Positions 15,441 to 26,300 of a stretch of 64,000 nt of DNA are shown here, piece by piece. Positions within the stretch are counted from its first letter, which is position 1. Every line of letters begins with the position of its first letter. This DNA is from Bacteroidales bacterium (GTDB taxonomy: Bacteria; Bacteroidota; Bacteroidia; Bacteroidales; F082). The notes below the pieces were generated by a model. The model had not been told where the DNA came from, made no database searches, and worked only from the letters and a program-made list of their open reading frames with translations. The translations under genes were made by a program, and so were the position numbers. The DNA is taken from contig WGGC01000169.1 in the NCBI GenBank assembly GCA_015491905.1, positions 1 to 64,000 of the forward strand, given 5' to 3'.

Positions 15441-18257
15441 ATGAAAATCAAATTAATTTATCCCGTTTTATCTCTATTTTTTTTATTTTTATTTTTTCCC
15501 TCAGCAAACGCTCAATATTACCTTACAGGGCAAGAACCTGCATCTACTAAATGGATGCAAATTAAAAATAATAGGTTTCAAATTATTTTTCCAACAGGCT
15601 ATGATTCTATAGCTCAGATGTACGCAAGGTTTCTCAATATTTCAGCACCTTATATAAAACAGCCTTATTTAAAGAAAGTAAGACGCATTCCCATTGTTCT
15701 TCACAATAAAACAACTATTTCCAATGCTATGGTCTCGCCGGCTCCATTTCACGCCGACTTTTTTGAAATGCCTTCACAAAAAATTTATCCGGAAATTTGG
15801 CAAAAACAATTAACGCTACATGAATACCGTCATGTAGTCCAAATGAATGTTATGCGCAAAGGATTTGGAAGGTTCTTATATTTTTTACTTGGCCAACAAG
15901 GTACTGCATTATTATTTAATGGGTTACCTCAGTGGTTTTATGAAGGAGATGCTGTTTTCAGTGAAACAATACATAGTAAAAGCGGGAGAGGTCGCGTACC
16001 TGATTTTACATATCCTTTAAAGGCTCAAATTATTGAAAAAAAAATATACCCATACGACAAAGGCCAATTCGGGTCATATAAAAACTTTGTTCCAGACCAT
16101 TACACCCTTGGATACCAGTTGGTACTTAATGGTTTGATTAATTATAAAAATAATATATGGAAAAATATAGCATACAATGTTGCCAGAAAGCCATTTACAT
16201 TGTTTCCTTTTTCGTTAAGATTACACCACATTACTAAAATGGGTAAAGTAAAATATTATCATCATACTTTAGAAACTTTAAAAGAAAAATGGAGTAAAGA
16301 AATTACCAGTTACGACTCATGCAATATTATTAGCCAGGAAAGTAAGTTTTATGCCAGTTATCTTTTTCCCGTTCCCCTTTCCAATGGAAATATATTAACT
16401 GAAAAAACCGGAATTAATGATATAAACAGGTTTATATCTCTTTCACAAAAAGGAAAAGAAACAGTTTTGTTTACCCCGGGATTTGATTACACATCTTCCT
16501 TATCCGGAAATGACAGTTTAATTGTATGGAATGAAATGGCTTTTGACCCCCGGTGGAGTAATAGAAACTATTCTGTGATAAAGGTTTACAATTCAAACAC
16601 AAAAAAGGAACATACCTTAACACAAAAAAGCAGATACTTTGCCCCTTCCCTATCTCCTGACGCAAAAAAAATTGTAGCTGTTAAGATTAGTGAGTCTCAA
16701 CAAAATTACCTTGAGGTGCTGGATATCACAACCGGGAAAGTCATTAATACTTTCCATACTCCTGACAATTTACTTTTTTTAACCCCTCATTGGTCGGTAA
16801 ATGGCAAATTTATTGTGAGTATAGTATTAGGAAATCATGGGAAATCCATATTAAAATTAAATCCTGAAACCAAAGAGTATTCCATTCTGCTACCTTTTTC
16901 ATTTTCAGAGATAAAATGGCCTGTTTTGTTTAAAAATAAGATTGTTTATTCCGGAACTTACGAAGGCCGCGACAACTTATACATGTTAAATACCCTTTCG
17001 GGGAAAATTTACCGGTTGTTTCAGGCAAAATATGGTGCTGTAAATCCTGCTTTTTCAAAAAGCGGTTCAGTTGTTTACTTTTCAAATTATACTGCGAATG
17101 GTTATCAACTTTCTAAAATAGATTTAAACAGAAAAACTAAACATCTTCTACCAATAAATCCAAAACCTTTTATTTACCCTATACAAAAACTAGTAACAAA
17201 AAATACTTTTATTTTGGATGATAGCCTTATACCACAAAAAAAGTATTCTGAACATAAATACAGTAAAATCGGACATGTTTTTAATCCATATGGCTGGGGT
17301 CCTTTTGTTATAAATCTCAATAACTATTCCATAAAACCGGGGCTTTCAGTTCTGTCGCAAAACAATTTAAGTACTGCCGTAACTTCTATGGGTTATTTAT
17401 ACGACTTTAATCAACAAACCGGAAAATGGCACTTTTCGTTTAATTATTTAGGATGGTATCCAACAATTAATTTCGGTATAACTACCGGAAAACGACATGC
17501 TTATGCCTTAAGTAATAATGGCTTTTCACGTCTTATTAGGTGGAAGGAAACAAATATAGGATTAACCACAAGTATTCCGTGGAATTTAACTCAAGGTAAA
17601 TGGCTTTCCGGGGTACGTCCTTCCTTCGGGATAAATGCAAGGTATCTGAAAATAGTAAATACTTCTTCTTTTTATTTTAAGAATAACAGATTATACTTGC
17701 TTTCATACGGACTTTCTGCTTATAGGTTTTTAAAACGATCACCTAAAGATATTATGCCACGTTGGGGGCAGCAGGTATTTTTTAATTTTCAACAAACGCT
17801 ACAAGGAAAGAATTCCAGTGAAGTTTTTTCTGCTGAAGGAAAATTCTATTTTCCAGGATTTGCATTTCATCAGGGGTTCTCAGTATATGCAGGATATCAA
17901 AATCAAAACCTAGGGGATTATTTATTTTCAAATCAGATAGCAGTACCGAGGGGGTATACGGGATTATTTCCAACAAATTACTTTGTAATAAGAACCAATT
18001 ATGCATTACCCTTAGCATATCCTGACTGGAACTGGCAAGGAGCAATGTATTTAAAACGTATTTATACTCAATTATTCTATGATCAAATAGAGATATACCG
18101 TCCACAAAAACGGTATTTAAATAGTTTAGGTATAGAATTGTACTCTAACTGGAACCTAGTCAGCCTGTTTCCTGCTGTAACAATAGGAATGCGCTTTAGC
18201 TTCCTTCCAATAAAAAAAAGTACTACTTTTGACTTCCTTTTTGGGATTAGTTTTTAA
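15441..18257 (+). CDS. Secreted metallopeptidase-like protein with beta-propeller and C-terminal barrel-like region
   Basis: This 938-residue protein has a signal peptide (about 1-24, ending NAQ). An N-terminal gluzincin-like domain contains HEYRH (127-131) and WFYEGDAV (Glu168), an HExxH plus downstream Glu arrangement seen in peptidase-MA-type domains. Residues about 300-600 carry WD40/TolB-like blades (LSPDAKKIVAVKI, HWSVNGKFIVSIV, NPAFSKSGSVVYFSNY). The last 300 residues are rich in alternating aromatic beta-strands (NFGITTGKRHAYALSNNG) and end in GISF, suggesting an outer-membrane barrel. Similar large proteins occur across Bacteroidota with no established role. Whether it is proteolytic is not known. 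Confidence 0.75.
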   Translation: MKIKLIYPVLSLFFLFLFFPSANAQYYLTGQEPASTKWMQIKNNRFQIIFPTGYDSIAQMYARFLNISAPYIKQPYLKKVRRIPIVLHNKTTISNAMVSPAPFHADFFEMPSQKIYPEIWQKQLTLHEYRHVVQMNVMRKGFGRFLYFLLGQQGTALLFNGLPQWFYEGDAVFSETIHSKSGRGRVPDFTYPLKAQIIEKKIYPYDKGQFGSYKNFVPDHYTLGYQLVLNGLINYKNNIWKNIAYNVARKPFTLFPFSLRLHHITKMGKVKYYHHTLETLKEKWSKEITSYDSCNIISQESKFYASYLFPVPLSNGNILTEKTGINDINRFISLSQKGKETVLFTPGFDYTSSLSGNDSLIVWNEMAFDPRWSNRNYSVIKVYNSNTKKEHTLTQKSRYFAPSLSPDAKKIVAVKISESQQNYLEVLDITTGKVINTFHTPDNLLFLTPHWSVNGKFIVSIVLGNHGKSILKLNPETKEYSILLPFSFSEIKWPVLFKNKIVYSGTYEGRDNLYMLNTLSGKIYRLFQAKYGAVNPAFSKSGSVVYFSNYTANGYQLSKIDLNRKTKHLLPINPKPFIYPIQKLVTKNTFILDDSLIPQKKYSEHKYSKIGHVFNPYGWGPFVINLNNYSIKPGLSVLSQNNLSTAVTSMGYLYDFNQQTGKWHFSFNYLGWYPTINFGITTGKRHAYALSNNGFSRLIRWKETNIGLTTSIPWNLTQGKWLSGVRPSFGINARYLKIVNTSSFYFKNNRLYLLSYGLSAYRFLKRSPKDIMPRWGQQVFFNFQQTLQGKNSSEVFSAEGKFYFPGFAFHQGFSVYAGYQNQNLGDYLFSNQIAVPRGYTGLFPTNYFVIRTNYALPLAYPDWNWQGAMYLKRIYTQLFYDQIEIYRPQKRYLNSLGIELYSNWNLVSLFPAVTIGMRFSFLPIKKSTTFDFLFGISF

Positions 18258-18276
18258 TTAAAAAAATATATATAAA

Positions 18277-18639
18277 ATGATTATTTATTCTGTTATAAAA
18301 TTTTTAATTGCAGTTGTTTCAATTTTAATCATAGGAGGCATATTACCAGGCATTAGATTGAGAGGAAATAGTTTCTGGACAGCATCTCTGGTAGCACTTG
18401 TTATAGGGTTACTCAATTTTCTTGTTTATCCTTTTATGGTAATAATTACTATTCCTATAACAGTTTTTTCATTTGGAATTTTCTTATTTATTCTTAACGG
18501 CTTAGTTGTTTGGTGGGCATCAAAAATTGTTGGTCGTTTTGAAGTAGACAACTTCTGGTGGGCCATTCTCTTCAGTATTCTGGTAAGTTTTATTACTTTT
18601 ATTTTTGAATGGTATGTTTTTCCAACTGGAAGCTATTAA
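18277..18639 (+). CDS. Phage_holin_4_2-type four-helix membrane protein
   Basis: This 120-residue protein has four predicted transmembrane helices and the family pattern GGILPGIRLRGNSFWTASLVALVIGLLN, then YPFMVIITIPITVFSFGIFLFILNGLVVWWASKIV. It belongs to the chromosomal holin_4_2/YvlD group and is not a true holin in this context. Its function is unknown. It starts 19 bp after the preceding gene and may be cotranscribed with it. Confidence 0.85.
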   Translation: MIIYSVIKFLIAVVSILIIGGILPGIRLRGNSFWTASLVALVIGLLNFLVYPFMVIITIPITVFSFGIFLFILNGLVVWWASKIVGRFEVDNFWWAILFSILVSFITFIFEWYVFPTGSY

Positions 18640-18718
18640 AAAAATATCCCGATAAAAAGTTTTTTCGTTTTCACCCTAAAAGTTTACTTTTACCGTTAGT
18701 ATTTCGGTAGGTTACATT

Positions 18719-21178
18719 ATGTGGACGATATTTAAAAAAGAAATCATTAGTTTTTCAACTTCCCTTACCGGTTTTCTGGTATTCGGAATTTTTGTTCTAA
18801 CTACGGGTTTACTTTTATGGGTATTTCCTACCGGAATAAATATTCCTGATAATGGATATGCTAATTTAAACGGATTATTCATAATTTCCCCTTTTCTATT
18901 TTTATTTTTGGTTCCTGCGGTAAGTATGAAAAGTTTTTCTGATGAATATCGCATAGGCACCATTGAACTACTGCTAACACGTCCTATCAGCGAAAGAAAA
19001 ATTATTTTTGGTAAATATCTGGCCATAATATCGCTCATAATTTTATCACTGATTCCTACGCTTATTTATTATTTATCTGTTTATCTTCTTTCCTACCCAA
19101 TTGGAAATATTGATAATGGAAGTATTTGGGGATCTTATGCAGGGTTATTATTTTTAGGAGCTGTTTTTGCCTCCATAGGAATTTTCTCTTCATCCATAAC
19201 TCAAAATCAAATTATTGCCTTTTTACTCGCCATTATAATAAGTGCATTTTTATATTTAGGTTTTCAGCTGATAGCCCCTTTATCCGGGAATTTAGCTTTT
19301 ACTATTGATTATTGTGGCATTGCCTATCATTATCAATCTATTAGCCGAGGTGTAATTGACATAAGAGACATCATATATTTTCTGACTTTAATTTGGTTCT
19401 TTCTGTTTCTTACAAAAATCAAAATACTCAGAATCAGGGGTAAGAAAAAAATTAAGCATTTTATTAAGGGAAATTCAGGTATTCAAATTATATTGGGATT
19501 AATTTTTATTTTATTTATAAATTGGATTTTTTTCAATATTTATTTACGTATCGACCTTACTTCTGATATGCGATTCACTTTATCAACTGCTACTAAGAAA
19601 ACATTAAATACATTAAAAAAAACCGTTACTTTTAATGTTTATCTTAAGGGAGAAGATTTGCCCGCCGGATTCAAAAGACTTCAAAGGGAAACAAAAGAAA
19701 TGCTTGAGGAGTTTCAGGCATTCAATTCAAAAATACATTTTCGGTTTATTAATCCATCTGGTACAACAAACACCAGAGAAAAAGCCAAATTATATCAATA
19801 TCTCACCAAACATGGCTTAAACCCTACTAATTTACAGGTAAAAACAAAAGAAGGGCTACAACAGAAAATTATTTTCCCCGGAATTTTGGCCTTTTCCGGA
19901 AACAAAACTATTCCAATTCATCTTTTAAATAATGAAATAGGCATCCCCCCTGAGCAAGTGCTAAATCATTCAGTTGAGAATATCGAATATCAACTAACCA
20001 AAGCCTTATATATGCTTTCACTTAAAAGAAAGCCTACAGTTGCCTTTTTAAAAGGTCAAAAAGAAATTTCCGGAGCTTACATTGCTGATTTCAAAAACAG
20101 TTTGAAGAGAGATTTTCATGTTATTGACATTAATATAAGTTCACAACCTGAAAAAACGTTATTACAAAAGGACAAGAAATCAGGAAAAATTGTTCCCACA
20201 ATAAAAACTCTAATTATTGCCAAACCAACAAAACCCTTTAACGAGCAAGATAAATTTGCCATAGACCAGTACATTATGTATGGAGGGAAAATTTTATGGC
20301 TTATAGATCCGGTTTTAGCGAGTATGGACAGCATAAAAAACAGTGATGCCACAGTCTCTATAGATATGAATCTGGGAATACAAGAACTACTCTTTCATTA
20401 TGGGGTACGTTTAAACAAAGATCTCATTCTTGATTTAAATGCAACAAGTATACCTGTTAAAACCGGAGAAATTGAAGGAAGATCACAAATATCATTACTT
20501 CCATGGTATTATTTCCCTTTAATCTCTTCAGAGAGTAAAAACCCTGTTGTTAAAAACATTAATAGTATTCAGCTACAATTTGTTAGCAGTATGGATACTC
20601 TACCGGTAAAAGGTGTAAAAAAAACAATTCTTCTTAAAACATCCCCTTATGTGGCAACAGAAAAAGCACCTGGAATTATAAGTTTATCAATTTTAGGAAA
20701 AAAACCAAAACCAGGCTTTTTTAGAGGCCCTGCAAAAAATGTAGCTGTTTTATTGGAGGGGCATTTTTCTTCAGACTTTAACAACCGCATAACTCCAAAA
20801 AGTATTGCAATTTTTCCATTTAAAAAAGTTAGTACATTTACAAAAATGATTATTGTTTCTGACGGAGACATTATTAGGAATCAACTACAAATTCCAGGTA
20901 AAGAACCACTACCTCTTGGCTATGATCAATATACTGGAATAAGTTATGGCAACAAGCAGTTTCTTTTAAATGCCATTGAGTACCTTTCTCAAAGTTCAGA
21001 TCTTATAACCCTCCGAAACCGGGTCTTAAAACTAAGAATGCTTGATAAAGTAAAATTAAATGCCCACTTACTTCAATGGCAGCTAATTAATGTTGTAATT
21101 CCGATTTTGATATTAATAATCATACAATTATCATTTTATTTCATCAGAAAGAAAAAATACAATAATAAAAACCTTTAA
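18719..21178 (+). CDS. Fused GldF-GldG, gliding-type ABC transporter permease/accessory protein
   Basis: The first about 240 residues are a GldF-like ABC-2 permease: MWTIFKKEIISFSTSLTGFLVFGIFVLTTGL, the hallmark FSDEYRIGTIELLLTRPIS (73-91), and six membrane spans. The remainder is GldG: a membrane span (about 255-280), RIDLTSDMRFTLS, a long periplasmic region with a receptor-like block (LMLSLKRKPTVAFLKGQKE-type segment near residues 425-445, GGKILWLIDPV near 520-530) and a C-terminal anchor (about 797-815). In Flavobacterium these are separate genes acting with the ATPase GldA. Here they are one 819-residue frame with no frameshift. No gldA is in the window. The gene ends 7 bp from the convergent ppk1 stop. 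Confidence 0.88.
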   Translation: MWTIFKKEIISFSTSLTGFLVFGIFVLTTGLLLWVFPTGINIPDNGYANLNGLFIISPFLFLFLVPAVSMKSFSDEYRIGTIELLLTRPISERKIIFGKYLAIISLIILSLIPTLIYYLSVYLLSYPIGNIDNGSIWGSYAGLLFLGAVFASIGIFSSSITQNQIIAFLLAIIISAFLYLGFQLIAPLSGNLAFTIDYCGIAYHYQSISRGVIDIRDIIYFLTLIWFFLFLTKIKILRIRGKKKIKHFIKGNSGIQIILGLIFILFINWIFFNIYLRIDLTSDMRFTLSTATKKTLNTLKKTVTFNVYLKGEDLPAGFKRLQRETKEMLEEFQAFNSKIHFRFINPSGTTNTREKAKLYQYLTKHGLNPTNLQVKTKEGLQQKIIFPGILAFSGNKTIPIHLLNNEIGIPPEQVLNHSVENIEYQLTKALYMLSLKRKPTVAFLKGQKEISGAYIADFKNSLKRDFHVIDINISSQPEKTLLQKDKKSGKIVPTIKTLIIAKPTKPFNEQDKFAIDQYIMYGGKILWLIDPVLASMDSIKNSDATVSIDMNLGIQELLFHYGVRLNKDLILDLNATSIPVKTGEIEGRSQISLLPWYYFPLISSESKNPVVKNINSIQLQFVSSMDTLPVKGVKKTILLKTSPYVATEKAPGIISLSILGKKPKPGFFRGPAKNVAVLLEGHFSSDFNNRITPKSIAIFPFKKVSTFTKMIIVSDGDIIRNQLQIPGKEPLPLGYDQYTGISYGNKQFLLNAIEYLSQSSDLITLRNRVLKLRMLDKVKLNAHLLQWQLINVVIPILILIIIQLSFYFIRKKKYNNKNL

Positions 21179-21185
21179 CTTTATA

Positions 21186-23249
21186 TTATTCCAATAATCC
21201 CTTAAAGTATTTATAAAGTACTACTTGAGACCTAACATGCGGTTCACCCGGACGTGGTTTTTTATACTTATTAACAGGGATACTATTTATAATACGGGCT
21301 TTCACATTATCTTTCAATTGAGTTTGCAACATAAACATCAATTCATTTTGAATATCTTTATCATAAACAGGGCAAGCAACTTCAAAGCGATGATCAAAAT
21401 TACGTATCATCATATCTGCAGAAGAGATAAAATAATCAGGATTACCTTCATTAGCAAACACAAAAATTCTGGAGTGCTCAAGGTATCTGTCCACATGACC
21501 AATAATCGAAATATTTTCACTAAAACCCTTTATTCCAGGTACGAGAACGCAAATACCACGACAAATAATCTTAATTTTAATACCAGCTCTTGAGGCGGAC
21601 ACCAACTTATTAATAATTTGTTTATCTACCAGATTATTTAATTTAATAATTATCCAGGCTTCTTTACCCTTTTTTACATTTCGTATTTCTCTGTTTATCA
21701 ATTTTATTAGTTGATCTCTCAACATATATGGCGCAACAAGTAAATGTCTAAATGTAGGCGGTGTATAAGGAGATTCAAAAAGATGAAATAACATATCAAC
21801 TTCTTTTGCTATTGACTGATTGGCAGTAAACAAAGCATCATCAGCATAAACCCTGGCTGTAGATTCGTTAAAATTACCAGTGCTCACATTAGTATAATAA
21901 ACATTTTTACCATCTTCTTTTCTACGGATAAGCAATAATTTAGCATGCACTTTGTAACCAGGTAAAGTTTTAATAATATTAACCCCTTCTTCCCTAAGCC
22001 TTTCAGTCCAGTATAAATTAGCTTTTTCATCAAAACGAGCCTGCACCTCCAGGAAAACCGTAACATATTTACCATTTCTTGCTGCATTAATCAAAGCATT
22101 TATAACATTAGAATCACGTGCGGCCCTGTAAAAAGTCATTTTAATGGCTTCCACTTTAGGATCCAAAGATGATTCGCGAAGTAAATCGATTAAGAAATGA
22201 AATGAGTGATAAGGATAATGGAGCATAATATCTTTTTCACGAATCAGTTCTATTAAAAGTTTATTGTGATTCTTCACTATAGGATGTTGCAAAGGGTTTT
22301 GTGGAGGAAACAATAAGTTCTTTTTTCCCATATCAGGAAAAGACATGAAATCTCTAAAGTTATGATAACGCCCTCCACCTCTAAGGCTGTCATCTTCAGA
22401 AATTTTTAATTTTTTCAGCAGATATTCAAGTAATGACTGAGGCATATTATTGTCGTAAACAAAACGAACCGGTAATCCTTTTTTTCTTTTCTTCAAACTT
22501 TCATTCAGCAGTTCATAAAAGCTTTTTGATATGTCATTGTCAATATCCAATTCCGCATCTCGCGTTATTTTAATTGTAAAAGCTTCAAAGGTATCATATC
22601 CGAAATTTTTAAATATATCTGCCAAACCATGGCGAATAACATCATCAAGCATCATTACGAACTTCTTATTACCTTCTTCAGGAAGCAGTAAAAATCTCGA
22701 CAAGTCTTCAGTAGGAACCATTAGTAAAGCATAATCAGTATTTTTTATACCTCTGGAATCTTCTAACACAATAATTAAATAAATAAATTTATCTCTTAAG
22801 GTTTCTGGATTTTTAAAATTTTTAAGTAAAATTGGAAACAACTGTGGTCTGACTTCTTCATTAAAATATTTACTAACATATTCGCTTTGTTTTTCTGATA
22901 TTTCCTTTTCATCAACAAAAAAAATGTTATTCTTTTTTAGTTCTTCTTTTATTTCATAAAATGTAATATTAAATCTCTTTTCTTGTTCTCCAACCTCCTT
23001 ATCAATTTCTTTTAAAATGTGTTTTGGTTTAAAACCATATTCCTGATCTGTAGCAACTTTAACATTCATCATACGTCGTAACGTAGCCACCCTGACACGG
23101 AAAAACTCATCTCTATTATTTGAAAAAATACCCAGAAAACGTAATCTTTCTATTAATGGTGTTTTTTTATCAGTTGCTTCCTGCAATACACGTTCGTTGA
23201 AATGCAACCATGAAATTTCCCTATTTATAATATTTTTTTGTACAATCAT
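21186..23249 (-). CDS. ppk1: Polyphosphate kinase 1
   Basis: PPK1 reversibly polymerises ATP gamma-phosphate into inorganic polyphosphate. The 687-residue protein has the full family architecture: an N-terminal domain starting NREISWLHFNERVLQEA, a head domain, and two phospholipase-D-like C-terminal domains. The phosphohistidine is His435 (GYKVHAKLLL) and the second active-site histidine is His592 (RYLEHSRIF), at the same numbers as in the E. coli enzyme. DPKVEAIKMTFYRAARDSNVI and RFDEKANLYWTERLREEG are further signatures. It follows the helicase gene on the same strand with a 115-bp gap and its own -7 box. Confidence 0.97.
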   Translation of the reverse strand: MIVQKNIINREISWLHFNERVLQEATDKKTPLIERLRFLGIFSNNRDEFFRVRVATLRRMMNVKVATDQEYGFKPKHILKEIDKEVGEQEKRFNITFYEIKEELKKNNIFFVDEKEISEKQSEYVSKYFNEEVRPQLFPILLKNFKNPETLRDKFIYLIIVLEDSRGIKNTDYALLMVPTEDLSRFLLLPEEGNKKFVMMLDDVIRHGLADIFKNFGYDTFEAFTIKITRDAELDIDNDISKSFYELLNESLKKRKKGLPVRFVYDNNMPQSLLEYLLKKLKISEDDSLRGGGRYHNFRDFMSFPDMGKKNLLFPPQNPLQHPIVKNHNKLLIELIREKDIMLHYPYHSFHFLIDLLRESSLDPKVEAIKMTFYRAARDSNVINALINAARNGKYVTVFLEVQARFDEKANLYWTERLREEGVNIIKTLPGYKVHAKLLLIRRKEDGKNVYYTNVSTGNFNESTARVYADDALFTANQSIAKEVDMLFHLFESPYTPPTFRHLLVAPYMLRDQLIKLINREIRNVKKGKEAWIIIKLNNLVDKQIINKLVSASRAGIKIKIICRGICVLVPGIKGFSENISIIGHVDRYLEHSRIFVFANEGNPDYFISSADMMIRNFDHRFEVACPVYDKDIQNELMFMLQTQLKDNVKARIINSIPVNKYKKPRPGEPHVRSQVVLYKYFKGLLE

Positions 23250-23293
23250 ATAATTATCTTTTTAACTAACAGTAAGAAGGCCTGCCATTTCAA

Positions 23294-23301
23294 CAAAAAT
23301 A
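23294..23301 (-). promoter_or_regulatory. Bacteroidota -7 box (TATTTTTG) for ppk1
   Basis: It is an exact TAnnTTTG match on the minus strand, 44 nt before the ppk1 ATG. Confidence 0.55.
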
Positions 23302-23364
23302 AAACAAAAATTGTCCGATATAGCAGTTAGAATTAACAAACTCACCGATTAAATAAATATCTAA

Positions 23365-26300
23365 TCAAAAAGTTTCCACATAAATATCTTGATTTAAGTA
23401 AACCAATTTTTTTTCAATTTTATCATATCCCATGTCAAGAAAAATAGTAGCATAATTTTCAAGTTGCTTGTAATGCTCTTTTCTTTTCTCACCGGTTTTA
23501 TAATCAATAATAACCAGCTTATTATTAATCATGACAACCCTGTCAGGGCGAAAAATTTTATTCGTATTAAAGTCAAAAATTTCAGATTCATTTTTTATAT
23601 GTAACCCTTTCTGATAATAAGCAGCAATATCAGGGTGTTCTAAAGTTTTTTTAATTTTAATTATTAAATCAGGTACCTCAATTTTATCTACAAGTCCTTT
23701 CAGTAAATATAAATTTACAACATTTTCAACATCGTCTATTGTGTTGATTTCAGATAACATTTCATGAACCACCTCTCCATAAAGGCGTGGAGAATCGGCT
23801 GTAAGAGATTCTATTTTATGGTTTTCTACAGGTGCAATTATAAGATGATTATACCATAAATCAGAAGGTATTTTAGATTCTGTATCAGTAAAAACCTCTT
23901 TTTGTTGTTTTATAGCAGATGATAATTCAGGAAACTTTCCAAAGTCATACTGCAGCTTTTCATCGCTCCATATACTTTTTCGTTTAAGAAACTCTTTTAG
24001 AAGGCCAAAGAACTTATCTCCCTTCTTCTTTTTATAACTAAGAATATATAATGCATCTACAGGACGGGTAAAAGCAACATATATTAAATTAAAAAAGTCG
24101 AGAAATGTTTTGGATTTTTCATAGTTATAAATTTCTCCCATCCCAACTTTATCCAGGGCAGAAGATATTTTTAACAAGCCTCTAGAAAAATTATTTAATT
24201 CCGGAATATCCAGCTCTACCCATAAATCTTCTTTAGTAAATTTATTGTTAAAATTATATAAATCAGCAATTACAGTTCCGAATTTCAAACCTTTAGCTTT
24301 ATGAGCCGTCATAACTTGTACGGCATCCAAACCTTCAGGCAAAACAATACTCAACCCTGACTTTTTTTCTTCCCACAGTAATAAAAAATTTTCCAATCCA
24401 TGATAAACATTTTTTTTATCATGAACAAAATCCAGAAAAAAACGAAAGAATAAATTCTCCTGGTAATTTATTAATAAATAACGCGCGACAGCCACAACCA
24501 TTTCATATACAGAAAAAGTTTCCAGATGTTTTGGATCAGGTAATGAGTTAAGAATATTTTCCTTAAACCATATTAGCGGGTTTTCTTTTTCTTTAGCTAC
24601 ATCAAACAATGAATAAAATAATGATTCATCCTGTTGAATTTGGGCATAGGCAACAATAAACTCCGACAATGCCAACTTATCATTTTTATTCGATATTAAC
24701 TTTAAAAAACTAATTAGAATCCTTACAGAAGGTGATGCACTTAATTTTAAAGAATCGGCAGAAACCACCGGAATCCCATTCTGCAGCAAAAATGCCGCCA
24801 CAGAAGCCCCCTCTTTATTACCTCTTGTTAAGATACAGATATTTTTTAACGGGTAATTTTTTTTCTGCAACTCTTCTATAATTTCTTTCACAGCGTTTTG
24901 ACGCTCTTTATCAATTGAAGTTTCTGTTACATCTTTAATTCGTACTGAAACCAGGCCATTTTCTTTGTTGTTGGTTTCCGGAACAACCTGTTCATGATTT
25001 TCATATACTTTACTAAAATTTTCTCCCAGATTAATTTTTGTTTGTGAAAAGAAATCATTATTAAAGTTAATTATATTCTCTCTGGAACGGTAATTAATAT
25101 TTAAACTTTCTTCTTTGTAATTAGCGATTAACGCTGTTTCAATTTGTTCTTCCTGAGGGGTTTCAGGATTGGGATATACTCTTGGCAGATGTGTAAATAA
25201 CTCAACCTCTCCATTTCTAAAACGGTAAATGGCTTGTTTGGCATCTCCAACAACCATATTAAAATTTCCATTTCCCAACGACTCATTGATTAAAGGCAAA
25301 AGATTTTTCCATTGTAATACTGAGGTATCCTGAAATTCATCAATTAAATAATGACGATAACGCAAACCAATTCTTTCATAAATAAAAGGAATTGGTTGTC
25401 CTGCAATTTCCTGATGAATACGTTTATTAAACTCTGAAATGTGAACTTGTTGTGTTTCCTCTATAAATATTTGAAGCAAGGTTTTTATTTCAGTAATTAG
25501 TGCCCATTCAAAAATTTTATCATAAATAAGTTTACGTATAATGTATTTTTTAGATAACGTTGCAATCTTGAGAACTATGTCCGACAGATAAGGAGAAATA
25601 CTATCAATAGAGGATTTAGAACTTTCATCTAATGATTTACCATACCATATGTCATCATTAATTGCTTTTTTAACATAAGAATTTGGAGATAAGTCATTTA
25701 TAATGTTATTAAATTTCCAATTTTTTATTTTTAACAGATACCCTCCAACACCCTGTACTCCATGATAAAAACTTTTTATGTCAATTGCATTTTTTTCAAT
25801 TATATCAACTCCATCTGAAGCCACACTAACTAATTCATTTTTAATATTCCTAAGACTTTCGGCAATAGTATAAATAACTTTCAGAAGCTCATCTGAAGTA
25901 TGTTTGGTAAGTTCACCTCCATGGAGAATAATGTCTTCGCTAAATTGTTTTTTTATAAACTCTGTCAGATTTTTAGTCAAATCATAACTTTTTTCTTCAT
26001 CAATTTTTTTCAAAACAAAGCGTGTGATGATTTCTGTAAACGCTTTATCCTTACCAATTTTACCGTAAATATTTTCAATAATAAAAGGAATAATATCATC
26101 ATCATCAAGAATAACATCAAATCCCTGTGGTAATTTTAAATCGTTGGAAAAAGTTCTAACAATTTGATGTACAAAAGAGTCGATAGTGCTAATACCAAAA
26201 TCATCATATCTGTGAATAATCAGGCTGCGAAGTTTCAATGCATTTTTAGATAGTAATTCTTTAGAAAGTCCCAATTCAACTATTAACAATCGGATAATTT

